The translations under genes were made by a program, and so were the position numbers. From Nostoc sp. HK-01 (GTDB lineage Bacteria; Cyanobacteriota; Cyanobacteriia; Cyanobacteriales; Nostocaceae), in contig AP018318.1 of assembly GCA_003990705.1 (NCBI GenBank), positions 5,319,001 to 5,383,000 on the forward strand: a stretch of 64,000 bases of DNA. The letters run 5' to 3'. Below the pieces are notes generated by a model, which did not search any database, had not been told where the DNA came from, and saw only the letters and a list, made by a program, of their open reading frames with translations. This document shows, in pieces, positions 33,772 through 43,095 of the stretch. Each line of letters opens with the position of its first letter. Position 1 is the first letter of the stretch.

Positions 33772-36654
33772 GTGACGGAAACTGGAAGTTACAAAGACAC
33801 TGTAAATCTACCTAAAACTAATTTTGAGATGCGGGCTAACGCCATCAAGCGTGAACCTGAAATTCAAAAGTTTTGGGCGGAAAATCAAATTTTTGAACGC
33901 CTGTCGCAAGAAAATCCAGGCGAATTATTTATACTGCACGATGGCCCTCCCTACGCAAATGGCTCTCTGCATATTGGTCATGCCTTAAATAAAATTCTCA
34001 AAGATATTATTAATCGCTACCAGTTGTTACAAGGGCGTAAGGTTCGTTATGTGCCTGGTTGGGACTGCCACGGCTTACCAATTGAACTGAAAGTTTTGCA
34101 AAATCTCAAGTCGGCAGAACGGCAAAGTTTAACGCCTTTGCAATTGCGGCAGAAAGCTAAGGAATTCGCTTTAGCAACGGTAGATGACCAACGCCAAAAT
34201 TTCAAACGCTACGGTATTTGGGGTGACTGGGATAACCCATATTTGACGCTGAAGCCTGAATACGAGGCAGCACAGATTGGTGTATTCGGTCAGATGGTGT
34301 TAAAAGGATACATATATCGTGGGTTGAAGCCGGTTCACTGGAGTCCTAGTTCTAAAACTGCGTTGGCTGAGGCGGAGTTGGAATATCCTGAAGGTCATAC
34401 TTCGCGGAGTATCTATGCTGCGTTCCCTGTCACTGGTTTGTCGGAGGCGGCAAAATCAGTGTTAGGTGAGTATCTGCCTGATTTGGGTGTGGCTGTCTGG
34501 ACGACTACACCTTGGACAATTCCGGGTAACTTGGCTGTGGCGGTGAATGGGGATTTGAATTACGCGGTTGTGGAAGTCTCACGCAAAGACGCAGAGGCGC
34601 AAAGTAATTTTAAATACCTTATTGTGGCGGCGGATTTGGTGGAACGGTTGGCGGCTACTATCTCGGCGCAGTTGACGGTGAAGGCTAATTTTAAGGGTAA
34701 AGAGTTAGAACATACTACTTACCGTCATCCTTTATATGACCGCGAAAGTCCGGTTGTAGTTGGTGGTGATTATATCACTACTGAGTCGGGTACTGGGTTG
34801 GTACATACTGCCCCTGGTCACGGTCAAGAAGACTACATTGTAGGTCAGCGTTATGGTTTGCCTATCCTTGCACCAGTGGATGATAACGGCAACTTTACCG
34901 AAGAAGCGGGACAGTTTGCTGGGTTGAATGTGTTGGGTGATGGGAATCAAGCGGTTATTGATGCGCTGACGGCGGCGGGTTCGCTGTTGAAGGAAGAACC
35001 TTACGCACACAAGTATCCTTATGACTGGCGGACGAAGAAACCAACGATTTTCCGGGCGACGGAACAGTGGTTTGCTTCGGTGCAAGGATTTAGGGATGAA
35101 GCATTAAAGGCGATCGCATCGGTAAAATGGATTCCAGCCCAAGGTGAAAATCGCATCACTCCGATGGTAGCGGAACGTTCTGACTGGTGTATTTCTCGTC
35201 AGCGTGCTTGGGGTGTGCCAATTCCGGTTTTCTACGATGAAGCTACAGGCGAACCACTGCTAAATGAGGAAACTATCAACCACGTTCAAGCTATCATCGC
35301 CGAGAAAGGTTCGGATGCTTGGTGGGAATTATCGGTAGAAGAATTATTGCCAGAGTCTTATCGCAATAACGGCAAGTCTTACCGCAGAGGTACAGACACA
35401 ATGGATGTATGGTTTGATTCTGGTTCATCTTGGGCGGCTGTCGTCAAGCAACGTCCAGAGTTACGCTACCCCGCCGATATATATTTAGAAGGTTCCGACC
35501 AACATCGCGGTTGGTTCCAGTCAAGTTTGCTCACCAGTGTAGCGGTAAATGACATTGCGCCCTACAAAACTGTGTTAACTCACGGCTTTGCTTTGGATGA
35601 GCAAGGGCGTAAGATGAGCAAGTCTGAAGGAAATGTGGTTGACCCCAATGCAATCATTGAAGGCGGGAAAAATCAAAAATCAGACCCAGCTTATGGTGCA
35701 GATGTATTGAGATTGTGGGTATCATCGGTAGACTATTCCGGTGATGTCCGCATTGGGAAAAATATCATCAAGCAACTAAACGATGTACGCGGGAAGATTC
35801 GCAATACAGCGCGGTTCTTGTTGGGTAGCTTGCACGATTTTGACCCGGAAAAAGATGCAATTCCCTTTGAGGATTTGCCACAGTTAGATAAATATATGCT
35901 GCACCGCATTCGTGAGGTGTTTCAAGAAGTAACGGAAGCGTTTGATAGTTTCCAATTTTTCCGTTTCTTCCAAACAGTGCAGAATTTCTGTGTGGTGGAT
36001 TTATCTAACTTCTATTTAGATATTGCCAAAGATAGACTGTATATCAGTGCGCCCAATGCTTTCCGCCGTCGCAGCTGTCAGACAGTGATACACATTGCTT
36101 TAGAAAATTTAGCACGAGCGATCGCACCTGTTCTCTGCCACACTGCCGAAGATATCTGGCAATATCTACCTTATAAAACACCTTACAAATCAGTGTTTGA
36201 AGCTGGTTGGGTGCAGGTAGAGGATAAATGGCATAATCCAGAGTTGGCAGAATCTTGGCAACAATTACGCCAGTTGCGTACTGATGTAAACAAGGTTTTA
36301 GAACAAGCTAGGATAGAAAAAATGATTGGTTCTTCCCTAGAAGCTAAAGCTTTGATTTACGTCAAGGATGAAAAATCTCGCACTACCATTGCAACTTTAA
36401 ATCCTGTTAGCGGTAACGGTATCGATGAACTGCGCTATTTCTTCCTCACTTCTCAGGTAGAGTTATTAGATTCGCCTGAGAAATTGCAAGATGTGAAATA
36501 TAACTTGCAGTCTGATAATTGGGGAATTGGGGTAGTGAATGCAGAGGGTGAAAAATGCGATCGCTGCTGGAACTACTCAACTCATGTGGGAGAATCAGCA
36601 AAGCATCCTTTATTGTGCGAAAGGTGCGTTTCTGCCTTAGCTGGTGAATTCTAA
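33772..36654 (+). CDS. ileS: Isoleucyl-tRNA synthetase
   Basis: Class I synthetase charging tRNA-Ile, with an editing domain against valine. The 960-residue protein starts at GTG. It has HIGH at 67-70, the CP1 editing domain in the first half (WTTTPWTIPGNLAV; HTAPGHGQEDY), KMSKS at 614-618, and a C-terminal zinc site with CDRC (C929, C932) and CERC (C949, C952). That zinc domain marks the bacterial type. A TATAAT lies at 33729-33734 without a well-spaced -35. No T-box is expected in cyanobacteria and none is seen. Confidence 0.97.
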   Translation: MTETGSYKDTVNLPKTNFEMRANAIKREPEIQKFWAENQIFERLSQENPGELFILHDGPPYANGSLHIGHALNKILKDIINRYQLLQGRKVRYVPGWDCHGLPIELKVLQNLKSAERQSLTPLQLRQKAKEFALATVDDQRQNFKRYGIWGDWDNPYLTLKPEYEAAQIGVFGQMVLKGYIYRGLKPVHWSPSSKTALAEAELEYPEGHTSRSIYAAFPVTGLSEAAKSVLGEYLPDLGVAVWTTTPWTIPGNLAVAVNGDLNYAVVEVSRKDAEAQSNFKYLIVAADLVERLAATISAQLTVKANFKGKELEHTTYRHPLYDRESPVVVGGDYITTESGTGLVHTAPGHGQEDYIVGQRYGLPILAPVDDNGNFTEEAGQFAGLNVLGDGNQAVIDALTAAGSLLKEEPYAHKYPYDWRTKKPTIFRATEQWFASVQGFRDEALKAIASVKWIPAQGENRITPMVAERSDWCISRQRAWGVPIPVFYDEATGEPLLNEETINHVQAIIAEKGSDAWWELSVEELLPESYRNNGKSYRRGTDTMDVWFDSGSSWAAVVKQRPELRYPADIYLEGSDQHRGWFQSSLLTSVAVNDIAPYKTVLTHGFALDEQGRKMSKSEGNVVDPNAIIEGGKNQKSDPAYGADVLRLWVSSVDYSGDVRIGKNIIKQLNDVRGKIRNTARFLLGSLHDFDPEKDAIPFEDLPQLDKYMLHRIREVFQEVTEAFDSFQFFRFFQTVQNFCVVDLSNFYLDIAKDRLYISAPNAFRRRSCQTVIHIALENLARAIAPVLCHTAEDIWQYLPYKTPYKSVFEAGWVQVEDKWHNPELAESWQQLRQLRTDVNKVLEQARIEKMIGSSLEAKALIYVKDEKSRTTIATLNPVSGNGIDELRYFFLTSQVELLDSPEKLQDVKYNLQSDNWGIGVVNAEGEKCDRCWNYSTHVGESAKHPLLCERCVSALAGEF

Positions 36655-37167
36655 TTTTTGCTTTGTAGGAAGCTTTTTGGCTTCTTGAGCAGTGAATTTG
36701 ATTAACTTAACCCCTTTCCATATTGGAGAGGGGTTTAAATATTTGTGGTTTTGGGAAAAGTCAGGCGATCGCGATAACTAGCAGATAATATAGCTATGTT
36801 TCGCGTTCTGATCTCAAATAGAAGTGCGATCCCCATCTCTGTTATCTTCCATCACCCAGAAATTCAGCAAAAATCTGGCAGAAATTCACAAATAATTATG
36901 ATTAATGCCATAAATCTCATCAATTTTTGCTTTTATTGCTTTAATTTTGAATTTTCCCAGCATTAGTAAATTAACGTATTGATTTGCATAAGTATTTATC
37001 TGCTTATTCAAGTTAAAAAGAAAAGCGATCGCTATTTCAAAATTGCGCTCAGTGAAATACTTAAGAAAGCCTTAAGTATTTCTATATTTCTATCTCAGGT
37101 GTAAGTAAATAAATAGAATAGTGGGTGAAATATGGAGATACACGTAAATTTTTTAGGAGCTATTAAA
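36655..37167. other. Intergenic region after ileS, with terminator-like hairpin
   Basis: The hairpin at 36709-36735 (AACCCCTTTCC, 5-base loop, GGAGAGGGGTT) probably ends the ileS transcript. Similar CCCCTCTCC elements recur at 37557-37579. The rest is AT-rich with no gene. Confidence 0.6.
36709..36735 (+). terminator. Hairpin downstream of ileS
   Basis: An 11-bp stem with one G-T/mismatch position and a 5-base loop, followed by TAAATATTT. It is also close to the AACCCCTCTCC palindrome that is dispersed in cyanobacterial genomes, so the role as terminator is likely but not certain. Confidence 0.6.
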
Positions 37168-37356
37168 ATGCAGAATTTCCGTCTTAACTCCACAATTTCT
37201 AAATCATGGATTCCTGAAAATCGGACAAAAAAGCTGACAGGTTTAATAGAATGGTGCAAAATTGTTCATGCCTGTATAGAATCTGGGCAGATAGATGATG
37301 CGAAGATTTTTTTAGAGCAAGCAATTCATGAAGCTGAAATGCCAAGTAGAGAATAA
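37168..37356 (+). CDS. Small hypothetical protein
   Basis: I do not recognise this 62-residue protein. It starts MQNFRLNSTISKSWIPENR and has a helical, amphipathic second half (GLIEWCKIVHACIESGQIDD, FLEQAIHEAEMP). AGGAG at 37155-37159 is well placed for the ATG at 37168, which favours it over the in-frame ATG at 37132. The predicted helix pair resembles a single TPR-like unit. It lies alone between ileS and the two small minus-strand genes. Confidence 0.5.
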   Translation: MQNFRLNSTISKSWIPENRTKKLTGLIEWCKIVHACIESGQIDDAKIFLEQAIHEAEMPSRE

Positions 37357-37556
37357 ATTAATTTATATCGGCATCAGGTCAAACTGGAAATGCTAAACAG
37401 ACTCAATATACTTACGAAATACGAACAATGAAGGAGCCAGAATATTTTTCTGACTCCTTTTGATTAGAAGAATATACAAGAAGACTATTCACTTTGACTG
37501 AGTAGATTATGATTACAAAAAAACTATTGAGAATTCAGAAATCACCTCTCCTCTAA

Positions 37557-37579
37557 CCCCTCTCCGACGCAGAGAGGGG
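37557..37579. repeat. CCCCTCTC/GAGAGGGG hairpin
   Basis: Perfect 8-bp stem around 7 bases, just beyond the stop of the minus-strand small gene at 37602. It resembles the hairpin after ileS and may be a dispersed repeat used as terminator. Confidence 0.6.
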
Positions 37580-37601
37580 CAAGATTTGGGTATGTATGAG
37601 T

Positions 37602-37874
37602 TCAATTATTTTCAAAATTACGCAAAGACCTGAAAACACGTAAATTCTTCCGCTTATTCTTTTGATGACTGATTAAATAATTATCAGCGTAACGAAAAGC
37701 TGCTGCACAATCGTAAGCCGCGATCGCTACAGCTTGCAAAAAAACCTGAATGGGAATTTCAAAGCTAGAAATTCTTTCTGTTAGCATTAATAATTCCCCA
37801 TCTGTTGCAGGAATAGCAGTTTCTTCTGCCCATTCTGGTTCATTAAAAATGTCTTCAATTAGCGCCTTGGACAT
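37602..37874 (-). CDS. Small hypothetical protein, second of an overlapping pair
   Basis: This 90-residue protein has an acidic N-terminal half (MSKALIEDIFNEPEWAEET), a hydrophobic segment (~37-58, FEIPIQVFLQAVAIAAYDCA) and a strongly basic tail (KKNKRKNLRVFRSLRN-type; actually HQKNKRKNLRVFRSLRN). GGGGAGG ahead of the ATG at 37874 supports this start over the frame's earlier codon. It overlaps the end of the upstream gene by 20 bases, so translation is probably coupled. No family recognised. Confidence 0.55.
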   Translation of the reverse strand: MSKALIEDIFNEPEWAEETAIPATDGELLMLTERISSFEIPIQVFLQAVAIAAYDCAAAFRYADNYLISHQKNKRKNLRVFRSLRNFENN

Positions 37875-38100
37875 TTTGCACCTCCCCAAAAGCATAAGAA
37901 GCAAAGCCTGCGATGAAATTTAACTGTTCTTCACGAGTTTGCAAGTTAACAGGTAGTTCAGCACTAGGAAATCCTAGTTCATTTAAAATATCCAAACAGT
38001 AAGCACTGGTTTGACTGTAAGAAGCTTGCTCCCATTTATGAGCTACTTCTTTTGCCATTTCCAGATTGACTCTAATAAATCTCATCGCAGGGCTAGTCAT
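37855..38100 (-). CDS. Small hypothetical protein, first of an overlapping pair
   Basis: This 81-residue protein reads MTSPAMRFIRVNLEMAKEVA and later HKWEQASYSQTSAYCLDILNE, then FIAGFASYAFGEV. It looks helical and soluble. Starts at 38100 or at 38085 (MRFIRV) are possible. The pair with the downstream gene overlaps by 20 bases, which points to a joint function such as a two-protein complex. The size and overlap recall toxin-antitoxin modules, but I see no motif of a known toxin or antitoxin family. Confidence 0.55.
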   Translation of the reverse strand: MTSPAMRFIRVNLEMAKEVAHKWEQASYSQTSAYCLDILNELGFPSAELPVNLQTREEQLNFIAGFASYAFGEVQNVQGAN

Positions 38101-38298
38101 AAGTTGCACCCTAATAAACTGGATATTGGCAGTTTTGATCAGAACCCCAATTCAACGTAACCGTGATTTTGCTGAATTTATGAAGATGGCCAATTTGAAT
38201 ATCAGCGCATTTGCGTAATTAGCAAATGAGAGAATACGGAGATGATTAAGAATAAACAAAGACTTGTAATCACACCCGTACGTAAACACAGAGAGTAT

Positions 38299-38751
38299 CT
38301 ACTGACTAATTTGCACTTCTTCCGCAACGCGTTTGAGGCGACGCAGTTGGGCTTGCATATCTTCCTTTGTCCAAGATGCAGCAAAATTGTTGAATCCCCA
38401 ACTAACGAGGGGGTTAGGAATAGTGAACTCGAAACGATTGACTAAGCGTGTTCCCTTTTCTACTGGTTGACATTCCCAGCGATCGCGTCCTTGAAAAAAT
38501 CCTTGAAATTCCCAAACGACTAAACCCGGTTGTCGTTCTACCACAATGCTTTTCAAAGTTGGTTTAACTAGGGGAATTTGAATTATAAAGCGACTTTCAC
38601 TACCTATATCTGTACTCCAAATCTCACCCACTGGTTCGCAGCGTAGCACAGGATTCAGCCAGCGAGACATCAGCGCTAAATCCGTAATACAGCGCTCGAC
38701 AACCGCTGCTGTGGCATTAATTTGAATTGATTGTTCAAAAACTTGGGTCAT
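38299..38751 (-). CDS. SRPBCC/polyketide-cyclase-like protein
   Basis: The 150-residue product follows the SRPBCC pattern: a first strand TQVFEQSIQINATAAVVERC, of which SIQINATAAVVERCI is diagnostic; a helix DLALMSRWLNPVLRCEPV; strands SRFIIQIPLV, GLVVWEFQGFFQGRDRWECQP; and a C-terminal helix FAASWTKEDMQAQLRRLKRVAEE. Members bind hydrophobic ligands; the ligand is unknown. It is unlike the other SRPBCC protein in the window (18271-18795) in length and motifs. It is divergent from the mechanosensitive channel gene across 296 bases. Confidence 0.8.
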   Translation of the reverse strand: MTQVFEQSIQINATAAVVERCITDLALMSRWLNPVLRCEPVGEIWSTDIGSESRFIIQIPLVKPTLKSIVVERQPGLVVWEFQGFFQGRDRWECQPVEKGTRLVNRFEFTIPNPLVSWGFNNFAASWTKEDMQAQLRRLKRVAEEVQISQ

Positions 38752-39047
38752 GCCAATTAGTAATCCTGTTGCTGCCCTTAGATTAACTTAAAATTGGCTG
38801 TTGTCTGCAAGCTACATTTATGTGACAAAAAACCTGTTCTTACTCAAGCAAAATCCCATTGAAAATACAAAATATTTTTTTATTTGTAACAAATTAGCCT
38901 ATCTATCAATTGCCTATATATATTTACTGGTAAATTGTTACGCAAAATCCGCGTAAACTTACTAGAGTGTAATTTTGCATCATCAAATCTACTCTACTGA
39001 GTTGACAAGTATTTTTAACGAACACATAAGCTAAATTCCAAAAAACC

Positions 39048-40694
39048 ATGAACACAACTTGGCCAGGGATATCCCGGTTGATAGACATGGGTTTGTCGAT
39101 AAAGGGACAGCAATTTTTAGGACAATCGCCCAATCTGCCATTAGATCAACCGAGTGTAAACCAAGGAATTGCAGAACTCCAAGGAATTGGACAACAAGTA
39201 ATTCTGTATACACCAAGATTGCTAGGGGCAGTGGCAATTTTGTTAGTAGGTTTACTGATTGCTGCCAGCATTGCCGCAGTGACGCGCGGTATCTTGAATC
39301 GCACGAACATTGATAATCGTATTGCAGCAGGGGTGACGGGACGCAGAGATGTTCCCCAGGTAGAGAAGTTAATCTCTAGTTTGGTCTTTTGGAGCATTAT
39401 CTTACTAACAGTAGTGGCTGTCTTACAAGCACTAGGACTAGAGGTAGCTTCTCGACCACTCAATAGTTTTCTTGATCAACTGATTGGCTTTTTGCCAAAA
39501 GTGGTAGGTGCAGGAATTCTGTTAGGAGTTGCTTGGGTTTTAGCCAGTATTGTCAAAATTGTTACTTTGCGGGGATTGCAAGCATTCAAGCTAGATGAGC
39601 GTTTAAATCAAGACTCGCCCGAAGATAGTATTAGTCTCGATCGCATTTCTTTGAGTGAAACGATCGCCAGTGCTTTATATTGGTTTATCTTTTTACTATT
39701 TCTTGCCCCAGTTCTCGATACTCTGGGACTGCGGCAAGCTCTTTTACCAGTACAAGCACTGATTACCGAAATTCTCTCAATTCTCCCCAATATTTTGGCA
39801 GCAATTTTAATTGCGGTATTGGGATGGTTTTTAGCTAATATTGTCCGACGGATTGTGACTAATCTTTTAGCCACAACTGGCGTAGATTATTTAGGTAGTC
39901 GGTTTGGGCTTTCCTCAGCAATGGGCGCACAGTCTTTATCGACAATTATCGGCACAATTGTCTATGTTTTAATTTTGATTCCTGTGGCGATCGCCGCCTT
40001 GAATGCTTTAAAAATTGAGGCGATATCTGTACCAGCAATTACCATGCTGCAACAGATTTTAAATAGTTTGCCAGCTATTTTTACAGCCGCAGCAATTTTA
40101 ATTATTGCCTTTTTTGTTGGGCGCTTTGTTGGAGATTTAGTTACTAGTATTTTGACTAGTTTAGGCTTTAACAATATTTTTGCGGTGCTTGGTTTGCCAT
40201 CACCTGCTAGGCAAGAAGTCTATACCGAAACACAACCACTAGCACCACTCCGCACACCCTCAGAAATTGCTGGCATTATTACTTTAGTCGGCATTATGCT
40301 ATTTGCCACAGTGGCAGCCGTGAATATTTTAAATATTCCTGCCCTGACAACATTGGTAACTGGCATTTTAATTATTTTGGGGCGGATTTTATCGGGATTA
40401 ATTGTGTTTGCCGTCGGATTATTTCTGGCAAATCTAGCTTTTAGCTTGATTTGCAGTTCCGGCGATCGCCAAGCTAAAATCTTAGCTCAAGTAGCGAGAA
40501 TTTCCATTATTACTTTAGTTTCGGCAATGGCATTACAACAAATTGGTGTTGCCAGCGATATAGTCAATTTAGCATTTGGTTTATTGCTAGGTGCGATCGC
40601 TGTAGCTATTGCTCTGGCTTTTGGTCTGGGCGGCCGCGATATTGCTCGCGAACAAGTTAAAGAGTGGTTGGATTCTTTTAAAAGTAAGAGCTAA
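39048..40694 (+). CDS. Mechanosensitive ion channel-type protein with repeated TM-helix units
   Basis: This 548-residue membrane protein is made of repeated units with a hydrophobic helix followed by a GAGILLGVAWVLASIVKIV-like segment (also LAAILIAVLGWFLANIVRRIV and FTAAAILIIAFFVGRFVGDLV). This is the conserved TM-helix repeat found in cyanobacterial MscS-related proteins. About ten or more hydrophobic stretches are visible. The canonical MscS pore helix and beta domain are not obvious, so channel activity is inferred from annotation habits for this family. It ends in a short basic tail. A terminator follows, facing the DUF1517 gene. Confidence 0.78.
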   Translation: MNTTWPGISRLIDMGLSIKGQQFLGQSPNLPLDQPSVNQGIAELQGIGQQVILYTPRLLGAVAILLVGLLIAASIAAVTRGILNRTNIDNRIAAGVTGRRDVPQVEKLISSLVFWSIILLTVVAVLQALGLEVASRPLNSFLDQLIGFLPKVVGAGILLGVAWVLASIVKIVTLRGLQAFKLDERLNQDSPEDSISLDRISLSETIASALYWFIFLLFLAPVLDTLGLRQALLPVQALITEILSILPNILAAILIAVLGWFLANIVRRIVTNLLATTGVDYLGSRFGLSSAMGAQSLSTIIGTIVYVLILIPVAIAALNALKIEAISVPAITMLQQILNSLPAIFTAAAILIIAFFVGRFVGDLVTSILTSLGFNNIFAVLGLPSPARQEVYTETQPLAPLRTPSEIAGIITLVGIMLFATVAAVNILNIPALTTLVTGILIILGRILSGLIVFAVGLFLANLAFSLICSSGDRQAKILAQVARISIITLVSAMALQQIGVASDIVNLAFGLLLGAIAVAIALAFGLGGRDIAREQVKEWLDSFKSKS

Positions 40695-40707
40695 ATTCAC
40701 CAATTGA

Positions 40708-40750
40708 AAAACCCGCTTGCAGGCATGGATCACCATCTTGGGCGGGTTTT
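40708..40750. terminator. Bidirectional terminator-like hairpin
   Basis: AAAACCCGC and GCGGGTTTT form a 9-bp stem with a 25-base loop between the convergent channel and DUF1517 genes. A- and T-tracts flank it on both sides. Confidence 0.7.
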
Positions 40751-40773
40751 AAAATGCAATTATTGTGATCGTG

Positions 40774-41745
40774 TTACACAAGGGTCAAATCAGGATACTC
40801 TGCTAACAAATCATCGGAAGTTAAGGTATCACCTTCAGCTTGAGGAGTCCACAAAACTTCAATAGCTAACAGTTGCTCACCTGGAATACTCCCAATTTGC
40901 CGCAAAGCTTGACGCAAGCTTTCTGTAGAGTTGATAGCGGGAGTTTCTAATTTACCTAAAGTGGCCGCCAACAAGGTAACGATAATATATTCTCCAGGGC
41001 CTTCACTAATTAGCTTCGTTGGGTTGTCCAGTTCACCACTAGCAGGTAAAGCTTCTTTAGCAAGAGCCGCTTTAAGTTGGTTATTGACGTTAGAAAGGGT
41101 TTCTTCGCTAAATTTGCTGCGTTCTGCTAATGCTAAACGGTTGAACTGACTTTCAGCAGAGCTTAACTTAGCTTGTTGTGTACCACCGCCTGCATATACC
41201 CAATATTCTGGATGGCGGAGTAAAGCGAGACTAGTTTCTTGCAGTACTGCGGCTCTACCTTCGGGTGAGTTGGTATCAGCAATTTCAGCAATTTTGTTGA
41301 GTTCTGGTTGCAAATCACGGGCTTGAGCTAACAAACCAACTTGCAAACGAGTTACAGAAACATTGGGGTTGCTGTTATAACCAACGTCTTCTATTCCGTC
41401 ACTGTTAGAACGGCGGAAACTTTGGACAAGAAAGTTAGCGATCGCAATAAAAATTAAAATCGAAAACAGACCGCCAAATCCCCCACCAAAACCCCACAAA
41501 GGTAGTAGGAAAGGAAAGCCAAATCCACCACCAGGATAGTATCCACCACCACCAGGAGGTGCGTAAGTACGCGGTGTATAGGTACGGCCGCTAGAAGGCA
41601 TTCTAAAAGAACCGCCGCCAATACGACCGCCACTGCGGGCAGCTAATGCGCCGTCAGCATGACCCAGTGCTAAAGCTAAAACTAGGCTGAGGACAAAGAA
41701 CGTTTTTAACAGCGGTTTGATGGTTTGTTGTATTTTTTTACGCAT
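40774..41745 (-). CDS. DUF1517 family protein
   Basis: The 323-residue product has a signal peptide or anchor (~12-35, ending GALAARSGG). A Gly-rich, aromatic stretch follows (~37-90: GGRIGGGSFRMPSSGRTYTP, GGGGYYPGGGFGF), then a membrane helix (~91-112, LFSILIFIAIANFLVQSF). A soluble domain begins at VSVTRLQVGLLAQARDLQPE and has the family's LNKIAEIADTNSPEGRAAVL region. DUF1517 proteins occur in cyanobacteria and plant chloroplasts; I know of no defined activity. It probably sits in the thylakoid or plasma membrane. Confidence 0.88.
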   Translation of the reverse strand: MRKKIQQTIKPLLKTFFVLSLVLALALGHADGALAARSGGRIGGGSFRMPSSGRTYTPRTYAPPGGGGYYPGGGFGFPFLLPLWGFGGGFGGLFSILIFIAIANFLVQSFRRSNSDGIEDVGYNSNPNVSVTRLQVGLLAQARDLQPELNKIAEIADTNSPEGRAAVLQETSLALLRHPEYWVYAGGGTQQAKLSSAESQFNRLALAERSKFSEETLSNVNNQLKAALAKEALPASGELDNPTKLISEGPGEYIIVTLLAATLGKLETPAINSTESLRQALRQIGSIPGEQLLAIEVLWTPQAEGDTLTSDDLLAEYPDLTLV

Positions 41746-43095
41746 AACACAGTCGCTTGAAAAATTTTATTGCTGATATTGCATCCTAAGCTGGTAGGAT
41801 TTTTGCGGTATGTAGCTGATGCCAGCCCGCGACTAGTAAGCGAGTATTTAATTGGCAGTAGCTTTTTGTAACATCATTAACTGTTGCTACATCTTCAATT
41901 TACCGCGACTTATCCCAGGTACACAGCAGACGGAGGGGGGATTTCTGTAGTAGATTACCGTACCTTGGAACTTATGCTGGATAGTAGGAACTTTGGGATC
42001 AATTAAGAATTGCCGTCAAATCAGGCTAAAGGTGGACGGCCGAATTTAATTCTCCAGTTAAGATAATCTACTGCGATCGCACAGATTTTCAATTGAATTA
42101 TTTGTAACGAAGACTATACTTATGCTCACACCATCAACACAACAAATCTCTTTGTCAGGTTCACTGGCTAAATATCTATAGTTGTGATTGAAAAACTCTG
42201 TGGCATTTTGGCTCATTATCAGCGATAATCTCAGCTAAACTATCACATAGCATAGATTTTTCTGACTTTCTGTAGCTTCTGGGAGCAATTTTTTTGGCTA
42301 TTGCCTGAAGAGAAATTGTCTAAATAGAGTCAATTGTTACCAAAATCTATAATTAACAAACACTTCACACAAATAACAAGCCAATCTCTATTTTTAATGT
42401 TTTAAAATATTTTTTAAGGCTTGTTAATACATTCACTCAAAACCAACAGAATTGAGAATAATGTTTCTCACAGCCTGGAACGAGAGAGTGGTAATTTGGA
42501 ATGCCAATATCTTGTATAAGTCTAATTTAATTAAAGTTTGTAAACACCACTTTGACAAAAGTTATAGCTATTTAACGTTGATGTCCATCCAAATTTTAAA
42601 TTTAGCTCAACGATAAATCAGCAAACATTAGGTTACAGAATACCAAAATTGTCAAGTACAAACTGCTACAAGTAGATGATACTGCGTTTCTTCCAATCTC
42701 GTTTAGCTAAAATATACTTAAAGGGAAAATTAGACACATAACTCATAATTTACCCAATGGCAAGATAGAAATAAATTGAGATTCCACATATAGTGGAAAT
42801 AACAACAAGATTAAGCAGAATTATCAAAGCAAATTTGTTACCAAAACAACTTACAGTAGTGGTTTTCACCTTGTTCAACTTCAGTAAGTTATTGGTGATT
42901 ATAACTGCTGTTAAGCAATCAATTGTGCTGAGATATTCAGAATGAGGATAAATCTGGCTGACATTAATCTTAAAAAGCAAGAGCGCTTAGGAGTTGGGGA
43001 ATATCATCGGTTAGAGCTAACTTATAAGCGGCTTTTTTACTTAACTTTAGTATGCAAAATCACAAACTTTTTTACTTAAAGTTACCAAAGTTAAC
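41746..43095. other. 1.35 kb without a convincing gene
   Basis: The longest gene-free stretch of the window. It contains AT-rich DNA, GGCCG and HIP1 sites (e.g. ~42074), a short hairpin-like GAGAATAATGTTTCTC (~42454-42469), and a 19-codon frame at 42123. The only frame of note is 42750-42980 (minus), listed separately. It may hold the promoters of the DUF1517 and glycosyltransferase genes, an unseen small RNA, or decayed sequence. Confidence 0.5.
42750..42980 (-). CDS. Possible small membrane protein
   Basis: A 76-codon frame from a TTG ends in one clear hydrophobic helix (~51-75, FALIILLNLVVISTICGISI). No ribosome site precedes the TTG. No family recognised. The helix pattern could be chance in AT-rich DNA. 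Confidence 0.22.
   Translation of the reverse strand: MLFKINVSQIYPHSEYLSTIDCLTAVIITNNLLKLNKVKTTTVSCFGNKFALIILLNLVVISTICGISIYFYLAIG

Noticed and set aside
42123-42182. 19-codon frame (MLTPSTQQIS...) in the gene-free stretch
   Set aside because: Reads like a protein start but stops at once, has no ribosome site, and I could not find a continuation in other frames.
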